Of a stretch of 17,177 nt of DNA, positions 5,326 through 12,908 are shown piece by piece. A model generated the notes under the pieces. That model saw only the letters and a list, made by a program, of their open reading frames with translations, did not search any database and was not told the origin of the DNA. The position numbers were made by a program, and so were the translations under genes. The DNA comes from Acidocella sp. (GTDB taxonomy: Bacteria > Pseudomonadota > Alphaproteobacteria > Acetobacterales > Acetobacteraceae): contig JAQNCU010000015.1 in assembly GCA_029077775.1 (NCBI GenBank), positions 1 through 17,177 of the forward strand. The letters run 5' to 3'. The first letter of the stretch is position 1, and each line of letters starts with the position of its first letter.

Positions 5326-7673
5326 CGTTCAGATCCAATTGGCCGCCGCATGTTACAACTGAGGCATAATTCTCGGTTTTGATATGTTGAAATTAGCGCC
5401 TGGTAGGAATCACCATTCCAAATTTCCATCAAATTTTGCTCGTCAAGATTACCAAATTCACCCAGTGATAGCCGTTGAGCATCAGGTGCACAACATGGAT
5501 TAAAGCGCCCCATGGCACTTACCCAAGCCTCCTGCCCAAGAAACGGACAAATGCCGCCCGGCGCGATATCTTTGGTAGCATTTTCGTCGAGCAGAAAGAA
5601 GTTCTCCAGCAGTAGCTTTGTCCCATTGGGCAGCGTCTTTTGGGCAGCAACCTCTCGTGCGCCGAGGACCGCCTGATTCCATCGATGTATTGCTTCAGGA
5701 CTTCTTCGCATCGATTCGATTTCGATTTCGGCGAAGTGTGTCCATAGGTGGTGGCCCTTAACACGGTCCACGCCAAGATCTATCGCAAGCCGGACTATAT
5801 CAACGAGTTCGGCCACATTTGATTCCAGAAACGTGAGCTGAAAAGTGATGCTACAACGATTGCCGCCAGAAGCTGCATGTGAATCTCGCCGCGTAATAAA
5901 TATGCGCGCATTTTCAAGAAGCTTTTCCCAATGACCGCCGAGCATGATTGCTTCCTGCGTATCTTTCGTGGCACCATTCCAAGAAATTTTTATATCTGAC
6001 GTGACCGGTACGATCTTGTCAGCCCATTTCGCCGCACCTAACCGTGGAAACGTACCGTTCGTGGTAAGATTTAGCTTCACGTCATAGCGCTTGCAAAGGT
6101 CCAGGATCCCTTCGAAATGCTCGTAGAGTAAGGGTTCACCCATGGTCGATGGTATGATTTCCTTAAGCCCGTGATTGGCGGCGTCTGCAACTACGCGCTC
6201 AATCATCTCGAACGGCATTACGCGCCTAGGGCGCCCCTCTGCAACACGCTGACTTTGAAGATGACTATATGGTGAGTGTTCCTCACACATGATGCACTTC
6301 AAATTGCATAAGTCGGGATTGGTGTCGAACGTGATGCGCCATGGGCCGACCTGACGATTGATTTGTGACGATGATCGCCGTTTCAGAACTTCGATGTAGA
6401 TTTTCTCTATCTGCTCAACGTGCTCTCCAATCTCTGGAATATCGCCAGACTCGTCATAAAGGTATCCACGCGCCCCAAGGCGCGCGGCAAATTCGGGATC
6501 ATCAACAAAACGTTGCATCTGCTCGCTGAGTGACATGGATGAACGGTGCTCGAAGAGAAGCCCGTTCACTTCATGGCTGACATATTCAGCCATACCACCG
6601 ACATTTGCAGTGATGACAGGAACCCGCGCCTGTTGCGCCTCATGAATTACTAAAGGAGAATTTTCCACCCATATAGACGGTACGACAATTGCGTCGCAGC
6701 GATTGAATACGTCTCGTGTGATCTCCTGATTTCGATATTCCGAAACCCATTCTATCCTCTGCGAGACGTGTCCGGGCAATTTTTTTGCTATCTCCTTGAG
6801 CGCTTCCGTCTCTTGCCCGTTAGGTCGTCCCCAGATCCGAAGCATCGTGTCGCCGCGGAGATTTCCGAAGGCCCTGATAAGATCGTGGATGCCTTTGGCC
6901 GGTATATGTGTTCCAATATAGCCGAAGGTGAATGGTTCTCCTACATCGCGCAAACGCCCCGCCATTCGCTCTCGGGCAAATCCATAGTCGAGATATGTTA
7001 GCTTCTGCTGAGGAAGGCCGAATTCATCACGGTATCGATCATGAAGATATCGTGCCGGAGCGATGAACTGATCGACCAGTTCTGTCACCTCCCGGATATG
7101 GTGCATGCGACGGCCAACCCAATCTGACCAGTACGCAACGTCGGCCTGATGCTCATCGGGGGCTCCGCTGTAATATCGTGAATAGCACCGCTCGGCGCAT
7201 TTGCGATCCTCTTGGCCATCACATGCTGCCCAAAGATTCTTTGGGTCGACTGGGAACATTTGCATGAATTGACCGCGTGGGCACATTAACCAGTAGTCGT
7301 GTAGAGTATACACAATAGGAATTTCACGAAGCGAGGCTTCCCGTAACATTGAGGTCGACAGATGGTTCAAATGCCCAACATGGACCAAATCGGGTTTAAC
7401 CCGGTCAAGCACTTCGGCGAATCTTTGGTCGATACCGGTAACGCGATATCGATCTTTGATGCGCGGATTGTTAACTACGTGTATCGTAACCCGGGCGTCG
7501 TCGGTGTCGTGCGTTTCGGTAAGGGTGAAATCGGGCGCGAATGGGTCTTCTTTTCTTGTGAAGACATGAACTTCGTGGCGGTCTGCAAGTCCGTGGCAGA
7601 GTGTCTGGCTGTAGACCTCGGAACCGGCGTTATAGCGCATGGGATAGCCATGAATGACTTTTAGAATTTTCAT
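5322..7673 (-). CDS. GT4 glycosyltransferase fused to a radical SAM-SPASM domain
   Basis: A 783-residue fusion of two enzymes. Residues ~1-430 form a GT-B, GT4-type glycosyltransferase. It begins MKILKVIHGYP, has a Cys-rich segment after LHDYWLMCPRG, the donor-site GYIGTHIPAKG at ~251-261, and the E-x7-E pair E337/E345 in ENSPLVIHE. Residues ~445-783 form a radical SAM domain with C456-x3-C460-x2-C463 (CNLKCIMC) for the 4Fe-4S/SAM cluster. A C-terminal SPASM-like Cys set follows at ~C709, C727, C728, C770 and C773 for extra Fe-S clusters. Donor, acceptor and radical reaction are unknown; a peptide or a sugar could be the substrate. The ATG at 7673 is chosen over an in-frame start at 7769 because it makes an ATGA overlap with the epimerase stop, follows AGGAGG, and removes 32 non-family residues. 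It is cytoplasmic by sequence. I see no frameshift at the domain joint. Confidence 0.85.
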   Translation of the reverse strand: MKILKVIHGYPMRYNAGSEVYSQTLCHGLADRHEVHVFTRKEDPFAPDFTLTETHDTDDARVTIHVVNNPRIKDRYRVTGIDQRFAEVLDRVKPDLVHVGHLNHLSTSMLREASLREIPIVYTLHDYWLMCPRGQFMQMFPVDPKNLWAACDGQEDRKCAERCYSRYYSGAPDEHQADVAYWSDWVGRRMHHIREVTELVDQFIAPARYLHDRYRDEFGLPQQKLTYLDYGFARERMAGRLRDVGEPFTFGYIGTHIPAKGIHDLIRAFGNLRGDTMLRIWGRPNGQETEALKEIAKKLPGHVSQRIEWVSEYRNQEITRDVFNRCDAIVVPSIWVENSPLVIHEAQQARVPVITANVGGMAEYVSHEVNGLLFEHRSSMSLSEQMQRFVDDPEFAARLGARGYLYDESGDIPEIGEHVEQIEKIYIEVLKRRSSSQINRQVGPWRITFDTNPDLCNLKCIMCEEHSPYSHLQSQRVAEGRPRRVMPFEMIERVVADAANHGLKEIIPSTMGEPLLYEHFEGILDLCKRYDVKLNLTTNGTFPRLGAAKWADKIVPVTSDIKISWNGATKDTQEAIMLGGHWEKLLENARIFITRRDSHAASGGNRCSITFQLTFLESNVAELVDIVRLAIDLGVDRVKGHHLWTHFAEIEIESMRRSPEAIHRWNQAVLGAREVAAQKTLPNGTKLLLENFFLLDENATKDIAPGGICPFLGQEAWVSAMGRFNPCCAPDAQRLSLGEFGNLDEQNLMEIWNGDSYQALISTYQNRELCLSCNMRRPIGSER

Positions 7674-8596
7674 GGCAAGACGGCCTCCTCGGAGCAGACT
7701 TCTTTTTCCTCGGAAAAGGCCTGGATGAGTCGCGTCAGTCCTTCCTTTAGCCCGACAAAGGGCGTCCAACCAAGGAGATCGTGCGCTCTAGTGGGACTTC
7801 CGTAGAACCGTGCGACATCGAAATCGCGTGGAGGAGCAATCAGTGTGTTTGAGTTGCTCCGGGCAATTCTGATGGCCAAGCTCGCAAGCTCCCCGAGGGT
7901 CGTTGGAAGCCCCGATACGAAATGAATGGGCGGTGGCAGAGATTTGCCGGCCAATAAATGCTCGACCAATAGCGCGATTCCGCGTGCAACATCATCGACA
8001 TGGGTGAAGTCAAATGTGTGATTGGCACCGTCCACACGCAACGCGTCGCCCTTTACGGCTCCTCGTGCAAAGGCTGGTACAACACGGTCCGCATGGTCAA
8101 AGGTTGTGCCGAATACATTGGACAGGCGAATGGTGCAGGCCCGCAAACCATTCTGCCGTGCCTCGTCAACGAGTTTCTCGCCCTCGACTTTTGAGCGTCC
8201 ATAAATGTTTACAGGTTGAAGAGGGGTTTCCTCGGAGGCGGGCAGGATCAATGGCTGACCGTAAACCTCACGACTGCTTGCGAAAATGACCCACGGGAAA
8301 CAGGGCGAAGAGGCGGCCGCATCGAGTACATTTCGCAGACCATCAACGTTGGTTGACCAACAAAGATCGGGATCCCGCTCTCCCCAAACGACTCGAGATA
8401 TTGCCGCAAGATGGATCACACCGTCACAGTTTTGAAGGGCTTTCTGTACGCTCTGGCTGTCGCGCACATCGCCAAAGGCGTCGGCACCCCCACGGATGTC
8501 GAATTGCTGTATTCGAACGTTACGTGACGCGAGTTCAGAGATAAGTGCCGTACCGACAAGGCCGGACGAGCCCGTAATTAATATGCGATGGGACAT
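7670..8596 (-). CDS. NAD-dependent epimerase/dehydratase (extended SDR)
   Basis: A 308-residue extended short-chain dehydrogenase/reductase, the class that includes UDP-glucose 4-epimerases and nucleotide-sugar dehydratases. The N-terminal Rossmann motif is G9-x2-G12-x2-G15 (ITGSSGLVGTAL). The catalytic residues are Ser at 107/108 in FASSREVYG and Y132-x3-K136 (YGRSK). The length fits the family. The likely role is to supply a nucleotide-sugar donor for the glycosyltransferase domain encoded next, which overlaps it by ATGA. The exact sugar cannot be read from sequence. It is the first gene of the operon. Its ATG is preceded by AAGGA (8606-8602), five bases away. No convincing promoter was identified upstream. 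Confidence 0.87.
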   Translation of the reverse strand: MSHRILITGSSGLVGTALISELASRNVRIQQFDIRGGADAFGDVRDSQSVQKALQNCDGVIHLAAISRVVWGERDPDLCWSTNVDGLRNVLDAAASSPCFPWVIFASSREVYGQPLILPASEETPLQPVNIYGRSKVEGEKLVDEARQNGLRACTIRLSNVFGTTFDHADRVVPAFARGAVKGDALRVDGANHTFDFTHVDDVARGIALLVEHLLAGKSLPPPIHFVSGLPTTLGELASLAIRIARSNSNTLIAPPRDFDVARFYGSPTRAHDLLGWTPFVGLKEGLTRLIQAFSEEKEVCSEEAVLP

Positions 8597-8758
8597 CTTG
8601 ATCCTTGATACATAACAGCCCCAGCGCCTGAACGTTGGGACTTCTTGTTTAAATGGCTATTATTTGGCTAGCGGCCGTAGCCGAGTTGGCCAGCCGGCGA
8701 ATGGGTCGCGATTCCGAGAGATCGTCGATCTTCGGGTGCGAATTTTTTTGCTGTTTCA

Positions 8759-8782
8759 GCCCGAAGGAGTGCCGCTTCGGGC
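8759..8782. repeat. 8-bp perfect inverted repeat (GCCCGAAG / CTTCGGGC)
   Basis: GCCCGAAG at 8759-8766 pairs with CTTCGGGC at 8775-8782 across an 8-base loop. On the plus strand a run of seven T precedes the stem (8743-8749) instead of following it. On the minus strand the stem is followed by A residues. It therefore does not look like an intrinsic terminator. The role is unknown. Confidence 0.45.
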
Positions 8783-9135
8783 GTCAGACCGCATGACTGA
8801 TGGAAGGGCGGACGAGCGGGATTTAGTCGATGGACCCGGTTATCCCGAACGGATTTTGAAAACGCAGACATTTTGATGCTCCAGTAGATATCTACCATCT
8901 CCGACCATCATCCCCTCCGTGGGTCCCGGAGGTCACCTGGAGCACAGGCATGCGTTAAAGCAGATGTAGTCAAATATGGTAGCCTTGGGTCGTCTCCCGA
9001 TGGGTACACTCTCACCAGCATGCCGTTGTCTCCGACCCTTGAAGAGACACAAAGAAAGGTAATCCCACCGGTTAGAATGCTAACCCGTTGATCTGGTGAT
9101 AGCAATACCATTACGAACTTGACTGACAGCGCCGC

Positions 9136-9176
9136 GTGTTTGAGTCAATGGGCGAGCGCACTCGCGACTCAAGTGC
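9136..9176. repeat. Compound hairpin downstream of the SRAP gene
   Basis: TTGAGTC (9140-9146) pairs with GACTCAA (9166-9172). Nested inside it, GCGAG (9152-9156) pairs with CTCGC (9161-9165) around a CGCA loop. The two stems stack on the 3' side with no gap, leaving a five-base bulge AATGG on the other side. A few wobble pairs and one G-C could extend it to 9136-9176. It starts about 42 bases after the SRAP stop on the minus strand. It might protect or end that transcript, although no T run follows. Confidence 0.45.
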
Positions 9177-9217
9177 ACGGGTGCCTCGACGGGGGCGCGG
9201 CAGTCAAAATGCCAGGG

Positions 9218-9874
9218 TCAGAAGAACCCGGCTTCTCCGTCCGTCTTTTGGCCTTTTGCGATGATGGTGAGGGTTGCATCAGGCGCCGGCCGTTGCAGTG
9301 TGGCTACATCAGCCCAAGGTGCTTGCATCCAAGCATCCATTTCTTCCGCCGTCGTCAAAATGACAGGCATGGCCTTCGGATGGATTGACCCGACCACGCT
9401 GTTTGCGTCGGTTGTCAGAAAACCAAAAAGCTTGTGCTCGCCTTCGACGGGATCGGCTTTTGTGCCCCGCTTGCCGTGCCACACCGTCCAAATGCCGGCA
9501 AACGCAAATAGCGGCCGGGATTCGTTCAACGCAAACCATACCGGCGTCTTTTTTGGTTTTGTGTCCTCCCACTCGCAGAAGGAGGTCACCGGCACTAGGC
9601 AGCGGTTTTCGGGCCTAAGCCACCGTCGCCAATGCGGGCTATTGGTGTTCCGGATATTGGTAATCGGCGCTCCGCCAAATTGCGGTGGTCCGGGCATGCC
9701 CCAACGCATCATGGTCAGTTCGCGTCCATGATCAGAAGTATTCCTCACCACAGGTGCGAGCGTGTCCGGAAAGACTCCCGGCAACGGCGGCAGGTTGCCA
9801 GTTGTGTCAGTAGCCGCCCGCGTAAATTCACGTATTGCCTGCTGGCCCTTGGTGACGCTGTAGAGGTTGCACAT
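9218..9874 (-). CDS. SRAP-domain protein (SOS response-associated, YedK/HMCES family)
   Basis: This 218-residue protein belongs to the SRAP family, whose members form a thiazolidine DNA-protein crosslink with abasic sites in single-stranded DNA and so shield them from breakage. The key residues are present. C2, immediately after the initiator Met, becomes the N-terminal nucleophile. N73 and R75 lie in TNIRNTN, E101 in FCEWE, and H165 in IHPKAMPVIL. The length is usual for bacterial members. It lies 12 bp after the helicase gene on the same strand, so the two are probably co-transcribed. Its ribosome binding site would be the G-rich end of that gene (GGGGATAGGGG). The shared intergenic region with a LexA-controlled mutasome supports a role in damage tolerance. 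Confidence 0.92.
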   Translation of the reverse strand: MCNLYSVTKGQQAIREFTRAATDTTGNLPPLPGVFPDTLAPVVRNTSDHGRELTMMRWGMPGPPQFGGAPITNIRNTNSPHWRRWLRPENRCLVPVTSFCEWEDTKPKKTPVWFALNESRPLFAFAGIWTVWHGKRGTKADPVEGEHKLFGFLTTDANSVVGSIHPKAMPVILTTAEEMDAWMQAPWADVATLQRPAPDATLTIIAKGQKTDGEAGFF

Positions 9875-9886
9875 TGAACGACGCCC

Positions 9887-11965
9887 CTATCCCCACATGC
9901 TGCGCATACGCGCGGCGACATCAAACCGCGGACCTTGGCCGTTGATGGCGCTCCTCGTCGTGGCGGCAGCAAGCGGCCACGCCTTGGCCTCAAACAAGTT
10001 AAGTATCTCATGCGGGATAAACCGCGTTCGTGCCGCGTAGACATGACGGTCGCCCAGTGCGTTCTGGCCGTAGGTGAAAAACCGTTGCGGAAGCATCAGA
10101 TGCAAATCATCCTTGGCGCGCGTTATCGCGACATAAAGCAACCGCCGTTCCTCCTCGATCTCATGCGACTGACCGGTGCCCAAGTCTGATGGCATACAGC
10201 CATCAACGACATTGAGCACAAAGACCGACTTCCATTCCTGCCCCTTAGCGGAATGGATCGTCGAAAGGTTGAGGTAGTCCTCATCGAGCAGCGGCACACC
10301 GGATTGGTCGCTGGTCACCTCGGGCGGATCGAGGGTCAGTTCCGTCAGGAAGCGCTCGCGGGAGGGGTAGCCGCCGGCAATCTGCTCCAGCTGCAGCAGA
10401 TCGGCGCGGCGCGTGAGCGCGTCTTCATGGGCACGGTCGAGATGCGGCTCATACCAAAGCCGGGCCAGGCCAAGTTCCGCCGGCCAGCCTGCACGGCCCG
10501 TTTTGATGGCCAGCACCGTCTCGACGAAATTGCGCCATTCCTCGCCGGCGCGGGGAGGTGGGGGCGCATTGGGCAAGGCGGCAATCGGGTCGGTGGCGGC
10601 AAAAACATGGTCAAGCACGCGCGCCGCAGAGGTGGGCCCGATGCCCGGCATGAGTTGCAACACCCGGAACCCCGCGACCCGGTCGCGCGGATTTTCTACC
10701 CAGCGCAGCAGCGCCAGCATATCCTTGATATGCGCGGAATCGAGGAATTTCAGGCCGCCGAATTTCACGAAGGGGATGTTGCGCCGGGTCAGCTCGATTT
10801 CCAGAGCGCCGCTATGGCTTGAAGTCCGGAACAATACCGCCTGTTGCTTGAGCAGCGTCCCGGCTTCCCGGTTTTCCAGGACACGATTGATAATGTAGCT
10901 GGCCTGATCGGCATCATCGCTGACATTCACCAGCAAAGGCCGTTCCGTTGAGAGCCGCTCGGTCCACAAATCCTTGGTGAACCGCTCAGTAGCCAGCCCG
11001 ATAACGGCATTGGCTGCGGCGAGCACTGGCTGGGTCGAGCGGTAATTCTGCTCCAGCGTGACGATTTGCGCCGCCGGGCTGAACTGCGCCGGATAATCCA
11101 GGATATTGCGCACGGTGGCGCCCCGGAAGGCGTAGATCGATTGGGCGTCATCGCCGACCACAGTGAGGCCGTCGCCATTTGGCTTCAGCGCCAGCAGGAT
11201 CGTCGATTGCAGCTTGTTGGTGTCCTGATACTCGTCGACCAGCACATGGTCGAACCTCTTACCGATATCTTCGGCCAGACCGGGATCGGCGACCATCTGC
11301 GCCCAGTAGAGCAGCAGATCGTCGTAATCCAATACGTTCTGCCGCTGCTTGGCCTCGACATAGCCGGCAAAGAGTTTGCGCAGCTCATTTGCCCAGGCGG
11401 CGCACCAGGGGAAGGCGTCCGCCAGCACTTTGTCGAGCGGCAGTTCGGTGTTCACGCAACGGGAATAGATGGCGAGGCAGGTGCCCTTGGCTGGGAAGCG
11501 GCTTTCGGTTTTAGAGAACCCCAGCTCATGGCGGATCAGGTTCATCTGATCGGCGGCATCCTCACGGTCATGGATGGTGAAGGCCGGGTCCAGCCCGATC
11601 TGCTCGGCGTAGTCGCGCAGCAGCCTGGCGCCGATGCCATGAAACGTCCCGGCCCAATTCAGGCCACCGGCCAGGATTCCGGCCTTGTCGCCCAACGCCT
11701 GCGCGGAAATCCGCTCTACGCGCCTGGTCATCTCGGCCGCAGCCCGCCGCGAGAAGGTCATCAGCAGAATGCGCCGTGGATCGACGCCATTGACGATGAG
11801 GTGAGCCACGCGATGGGCCAAGGTATTGGTCTTGCCCGATCCGGCACCGGCGATGACCAGGAGCGGACCCGGCGGACGGCCAGCCTTCCCTGCTGCCATG
11901 CCGTAGGTGACGGCCTGAAGCTGCTCGGGGTTGAGTTTGGAGAGGTACGCAGCCGCCGTCACCAC
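9887..11965 (-). CDS. UvrD/Rep-like superfamily 1 DNA helicase
   Basis: A 692-residue SF1A helicase, expected to unwind DNA 3' to 5' with ATP. The motifs appear in order: Q motif LNPEQLQAV (11-19), Walker A GAGSGKT (40-46, K45), Ia TFSRRAAAEM (70-79), II VDEYQDT (243-249), III GDDAQSIYAFRGA (271-283), IV LEQNYRST (304-311), V LSTIHSAKGQEW (567-578) and VI EERRLLYVAITRAKD (605-619). It is slightly shorter than E. coli UvrD and lacks a long C-terminal extension. The start is GTG at 11965 (GTG at 11962 is also possible). A TAG lies in frame just upstream, and the Q motif rules out later starts. The gene leads the helicase-SRAP pair and diverges from imuA. It is a UvrD paralogue inside a repair module; a link to fork rescue or to the mutasome is inference. 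Confidence 0.92.
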   Translation of the reverse strand: MVTAAAYLSKLNPEQLQAVTYGMAAGKAGRPPGPLLVIAGAGSGKTNTLAHRVAHLIVNGVDPRRILLMTFSRRAAAEMTRRVERISAQALGDKAGILAGGLNWAGTFHGIGARLLRDYAEQIGLDPAFTIHDREDAADQMNLIRHELGFSKTESRFPAKGTCLAIYSRCVNTELPLDKVLADAFPWCAAWANELRKLFAGYVEAKQRQNVLDYDDLLLYWAQMVADPGLAEDIGKRFDHVLVDEYQDTNKLQSTILLALKPNGDGLTVVGDDAQSIYAFRGATVRNILDYPAQFSPAAQIVTLEQNYRSTQPVLAAANAVIGLATERFTKDLWTERLSTERPLLVNVSDDADQASYIINRVLENREAGTLLKQQAVLFRTSSHSGALEIELTRRNIPFVKFGGLKFLDSAHIKDMLALLRWVENPRDRVAGFRVLQLMPGIGPTSAARVLDHVFAATDPIAALPNAPPPPRAGEEWRNFVETVLAIKTGRAGWPAELGLARLWYEPHLDRAHEDALTRRADLLQLEQIAGGYPSRERFLTELTLDPPEVTSDQSGVPLLDEDYLNLSTIHSAKGQEWKSVFVLNVVDGCMPSDLGTGQSHEIEEERRLLYVAITRAKDDLHLMLPQRFFTYGQNALGDRHVYAARTRFIPHEILNLFEAKAWPLAAATTRSAINGQGPRFDVAARMRSMWG

Positions 11966-12003
11966 AGATTCTTTCTAAAAAGGAGGGATGACCAGCTTCC
12001 GAT

Positions 12004-12018
12004 TTTCTTGTTTTGTTC
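12004..12018 (-). promoter_or_regulatory. Possible degenerate LexA box upstream of the helicase
   Basis: On the minus strand this reads GAAC-N7-GAAA, one base from the alphaproteobacterial GAAC-N7-GAAC. It lies about 40 bp upstream of the helicase GTG start. It could bring the helicase and SRAP genes under SOS control, but a one-mismatch site can arise by chance. Confidence 0.3.
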
Positions 12019-12098
12019 GCAAGGGGTTTTTGCTCGATTTTCATCCGGGATGCCAAGTGGGCGGCATGACCGGCACGATTCTCCGCTTGACTCTGTTT

Positions 12099-12129
12099 TT
12101 GACTTAATAGAACAAAGAGAGAACATTAT
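12099..12129 (+). promoter_or_regulatory. imuA promoter with an embedded LexA box
   Basis: GAAC (12110-12113), seven bases, then GAAC (12121-12124) is an exact alphaproteobacterial LexA operator. It lies between a near-consensus -35 (TTGACT, 12099-12104) and a possible -10 (CATTAT, 12124-12129, spacer 19), so bound LexA would block RNA polymerase. The imuA start is at 12156. The LexA box is clear. The -10 is less certain because of the long spacer. Confidence 0.8.
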
Positions 12130-12155
12130 AACCTGAGTTTGAGGATACCCTTGCC

Positions 12156-12908
12156 GTGGGCCCCCGTCCCGCCATTGCCGCTCTGCGCGAAAAAATTCGG
12201 CGAATTGAAGCCAGTAACCGCCCCGTTGCGGCGGTGCTGCCGTTCCATGTGCCGGAGATCGACACGCGCTTGCCCAGTGGCGGTCTGGCGCTGGGCGCCG
12301 TGCATGAGGTGGCAGGCGGCGGTAATGGCGCGCTCGATGGCGCGGCGGCCGCCTTGTTTGCAGCCGGCATTGCCGCGCGCAGCAAAGGCCCGGTGCTGTG
12401 GTGCGTCATCCGGCAGGATTTGTTCGCCCCGGGTCTCTCCCAGGCAGGGCTGGTGCCTGACCGTGTCGTCTATGTCGAGGCCGGGGACGAGAACGAGGTG
12501 TTGGCCTGTTTCGAGGAAGGATTGCGCCATGGCGGGCTCGGCAGTGTGGTTGCCGAGATTGGCCGCCTGACGATGACCAATTCCCGGCGGTTGCAACTGG
12601 CGGCCGAAAGTTCCGGCACCATCGGCATCGCGCTGCGCCGCTGGCGGCGCCAGAGCGACGCGGCGGATTTCGGGCAGCCAACCGCCGCGGCGACGCGCTG
12701 GCGCATCACCGCGCTGCCCTCGGTGCCTTTGCCGGTCCCTGGTGTCGGGCGAGCGCGCTGGCTGGTTGAATTGATACGCTGCCGGGCGGGGGAAAGTGCG
12801 GATTTTGAAGTGGAGGCATGTGATGCCCAGGGTCGTCTCGCTCTTCCTGCCGACCTGGCCAACCGACAGGTTTACGCGCCAACTGGGAGCGTCCGCGCCA
12901 CCGGCTGA
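12156..12908 (+). CDS. imuA: ImuA, RecA-like component of the SOS mutasome
   Basis: ImuA is an accessory factor for error-prone translesion synthesis together with ImuB and DnaE2. This 250-residue protein matches alphaproteobacterial ImuA in length and in segments such as HEVAGGGNGALDGAAA, GPVLWCV and RRLQLAAESSGT. The position where RecA has its ATP-binding P loop (VHEVAGGGNGALDG) contains no GK[S/T], so a classic Walker A is absent here. The GTG start at 12156 follows GAGG at 12141-12144 with a rather long gap of 11 bases, and no ATG fits better. The gene is first in the imuA-imuB-dnaE2 operon and sits directly behind a LexA box. Its 3' end overlaps imuB by 86 bp. Confidence 0.88.
   Translation: MGPRPAIAALREKIRRIEASNRPVAAVLPFHVPEIDTRLPSGGLALGAVHEVAGGGNGALDGAAAALFAAGIAARSKGPVLWCVIRQDLFAPGLSQAGLVPDRVVYVEAGDENEVLACFEEGLRHGGLGSVVAEIGRLTMTNSRRLQLAAESSGTIGIALRRWRRQSDAADFGQPTAAATRWRITALPSVPLPVPGVGRARWLVELIRCRAGESADFEVEACDAQGRLALPADLANRQVYAPTGSVRATG

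Larger units (their letters stand above)
8597..9217. other. 621-bp stretch without a convincing gene
   Basis: This stretch separates the lower-G+C operon from the DNA-repair genes. Open frames here are short and carry no recognisable family motif. The longest, 76 codons on the minus strand at 8668-8898, has no clear ribosome binding site. The stretch holds three inverted repeats, listed separately or in the findings, and must contain the promoter of the operon that starts at 8596. It may be a junction between two acquired segments. Confidence 0.5.

Noticed and set aside
8672..8745. tRNA-like stretch with GCCGAGTTGGCC and a later TTCGGGTGCGAAT
   Set aside because: It recalls a D arm and a T loop, but no acceptor stem, anticodon stem or T stem can be paired, and there is no CCA-type end.
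8759..8782. GCCCGAAG/CTTCGGGC stem as an intrinsic terminator
   Set aside because: The T run lies before the stem on the plus strand and no T run follows on the minus strand, so the order is wrong for a terminator.
8668..8898. 76-codon minus-strand frame containing LTPEAALLRAETAKKFAPED
   Set aside because: Part of it reads like protein, but it has no clear ribosome binding site and no family I can name. It may be a gene remnant or chance; not annotated.
11066..12136. 356-codon plus-strand frame opposite the helicase
   Set aside because: It lies antisense to a helicase whose motifs are complete. Long opposite-strand frames are expected in high-G+C DNA, and this one shows no domain.
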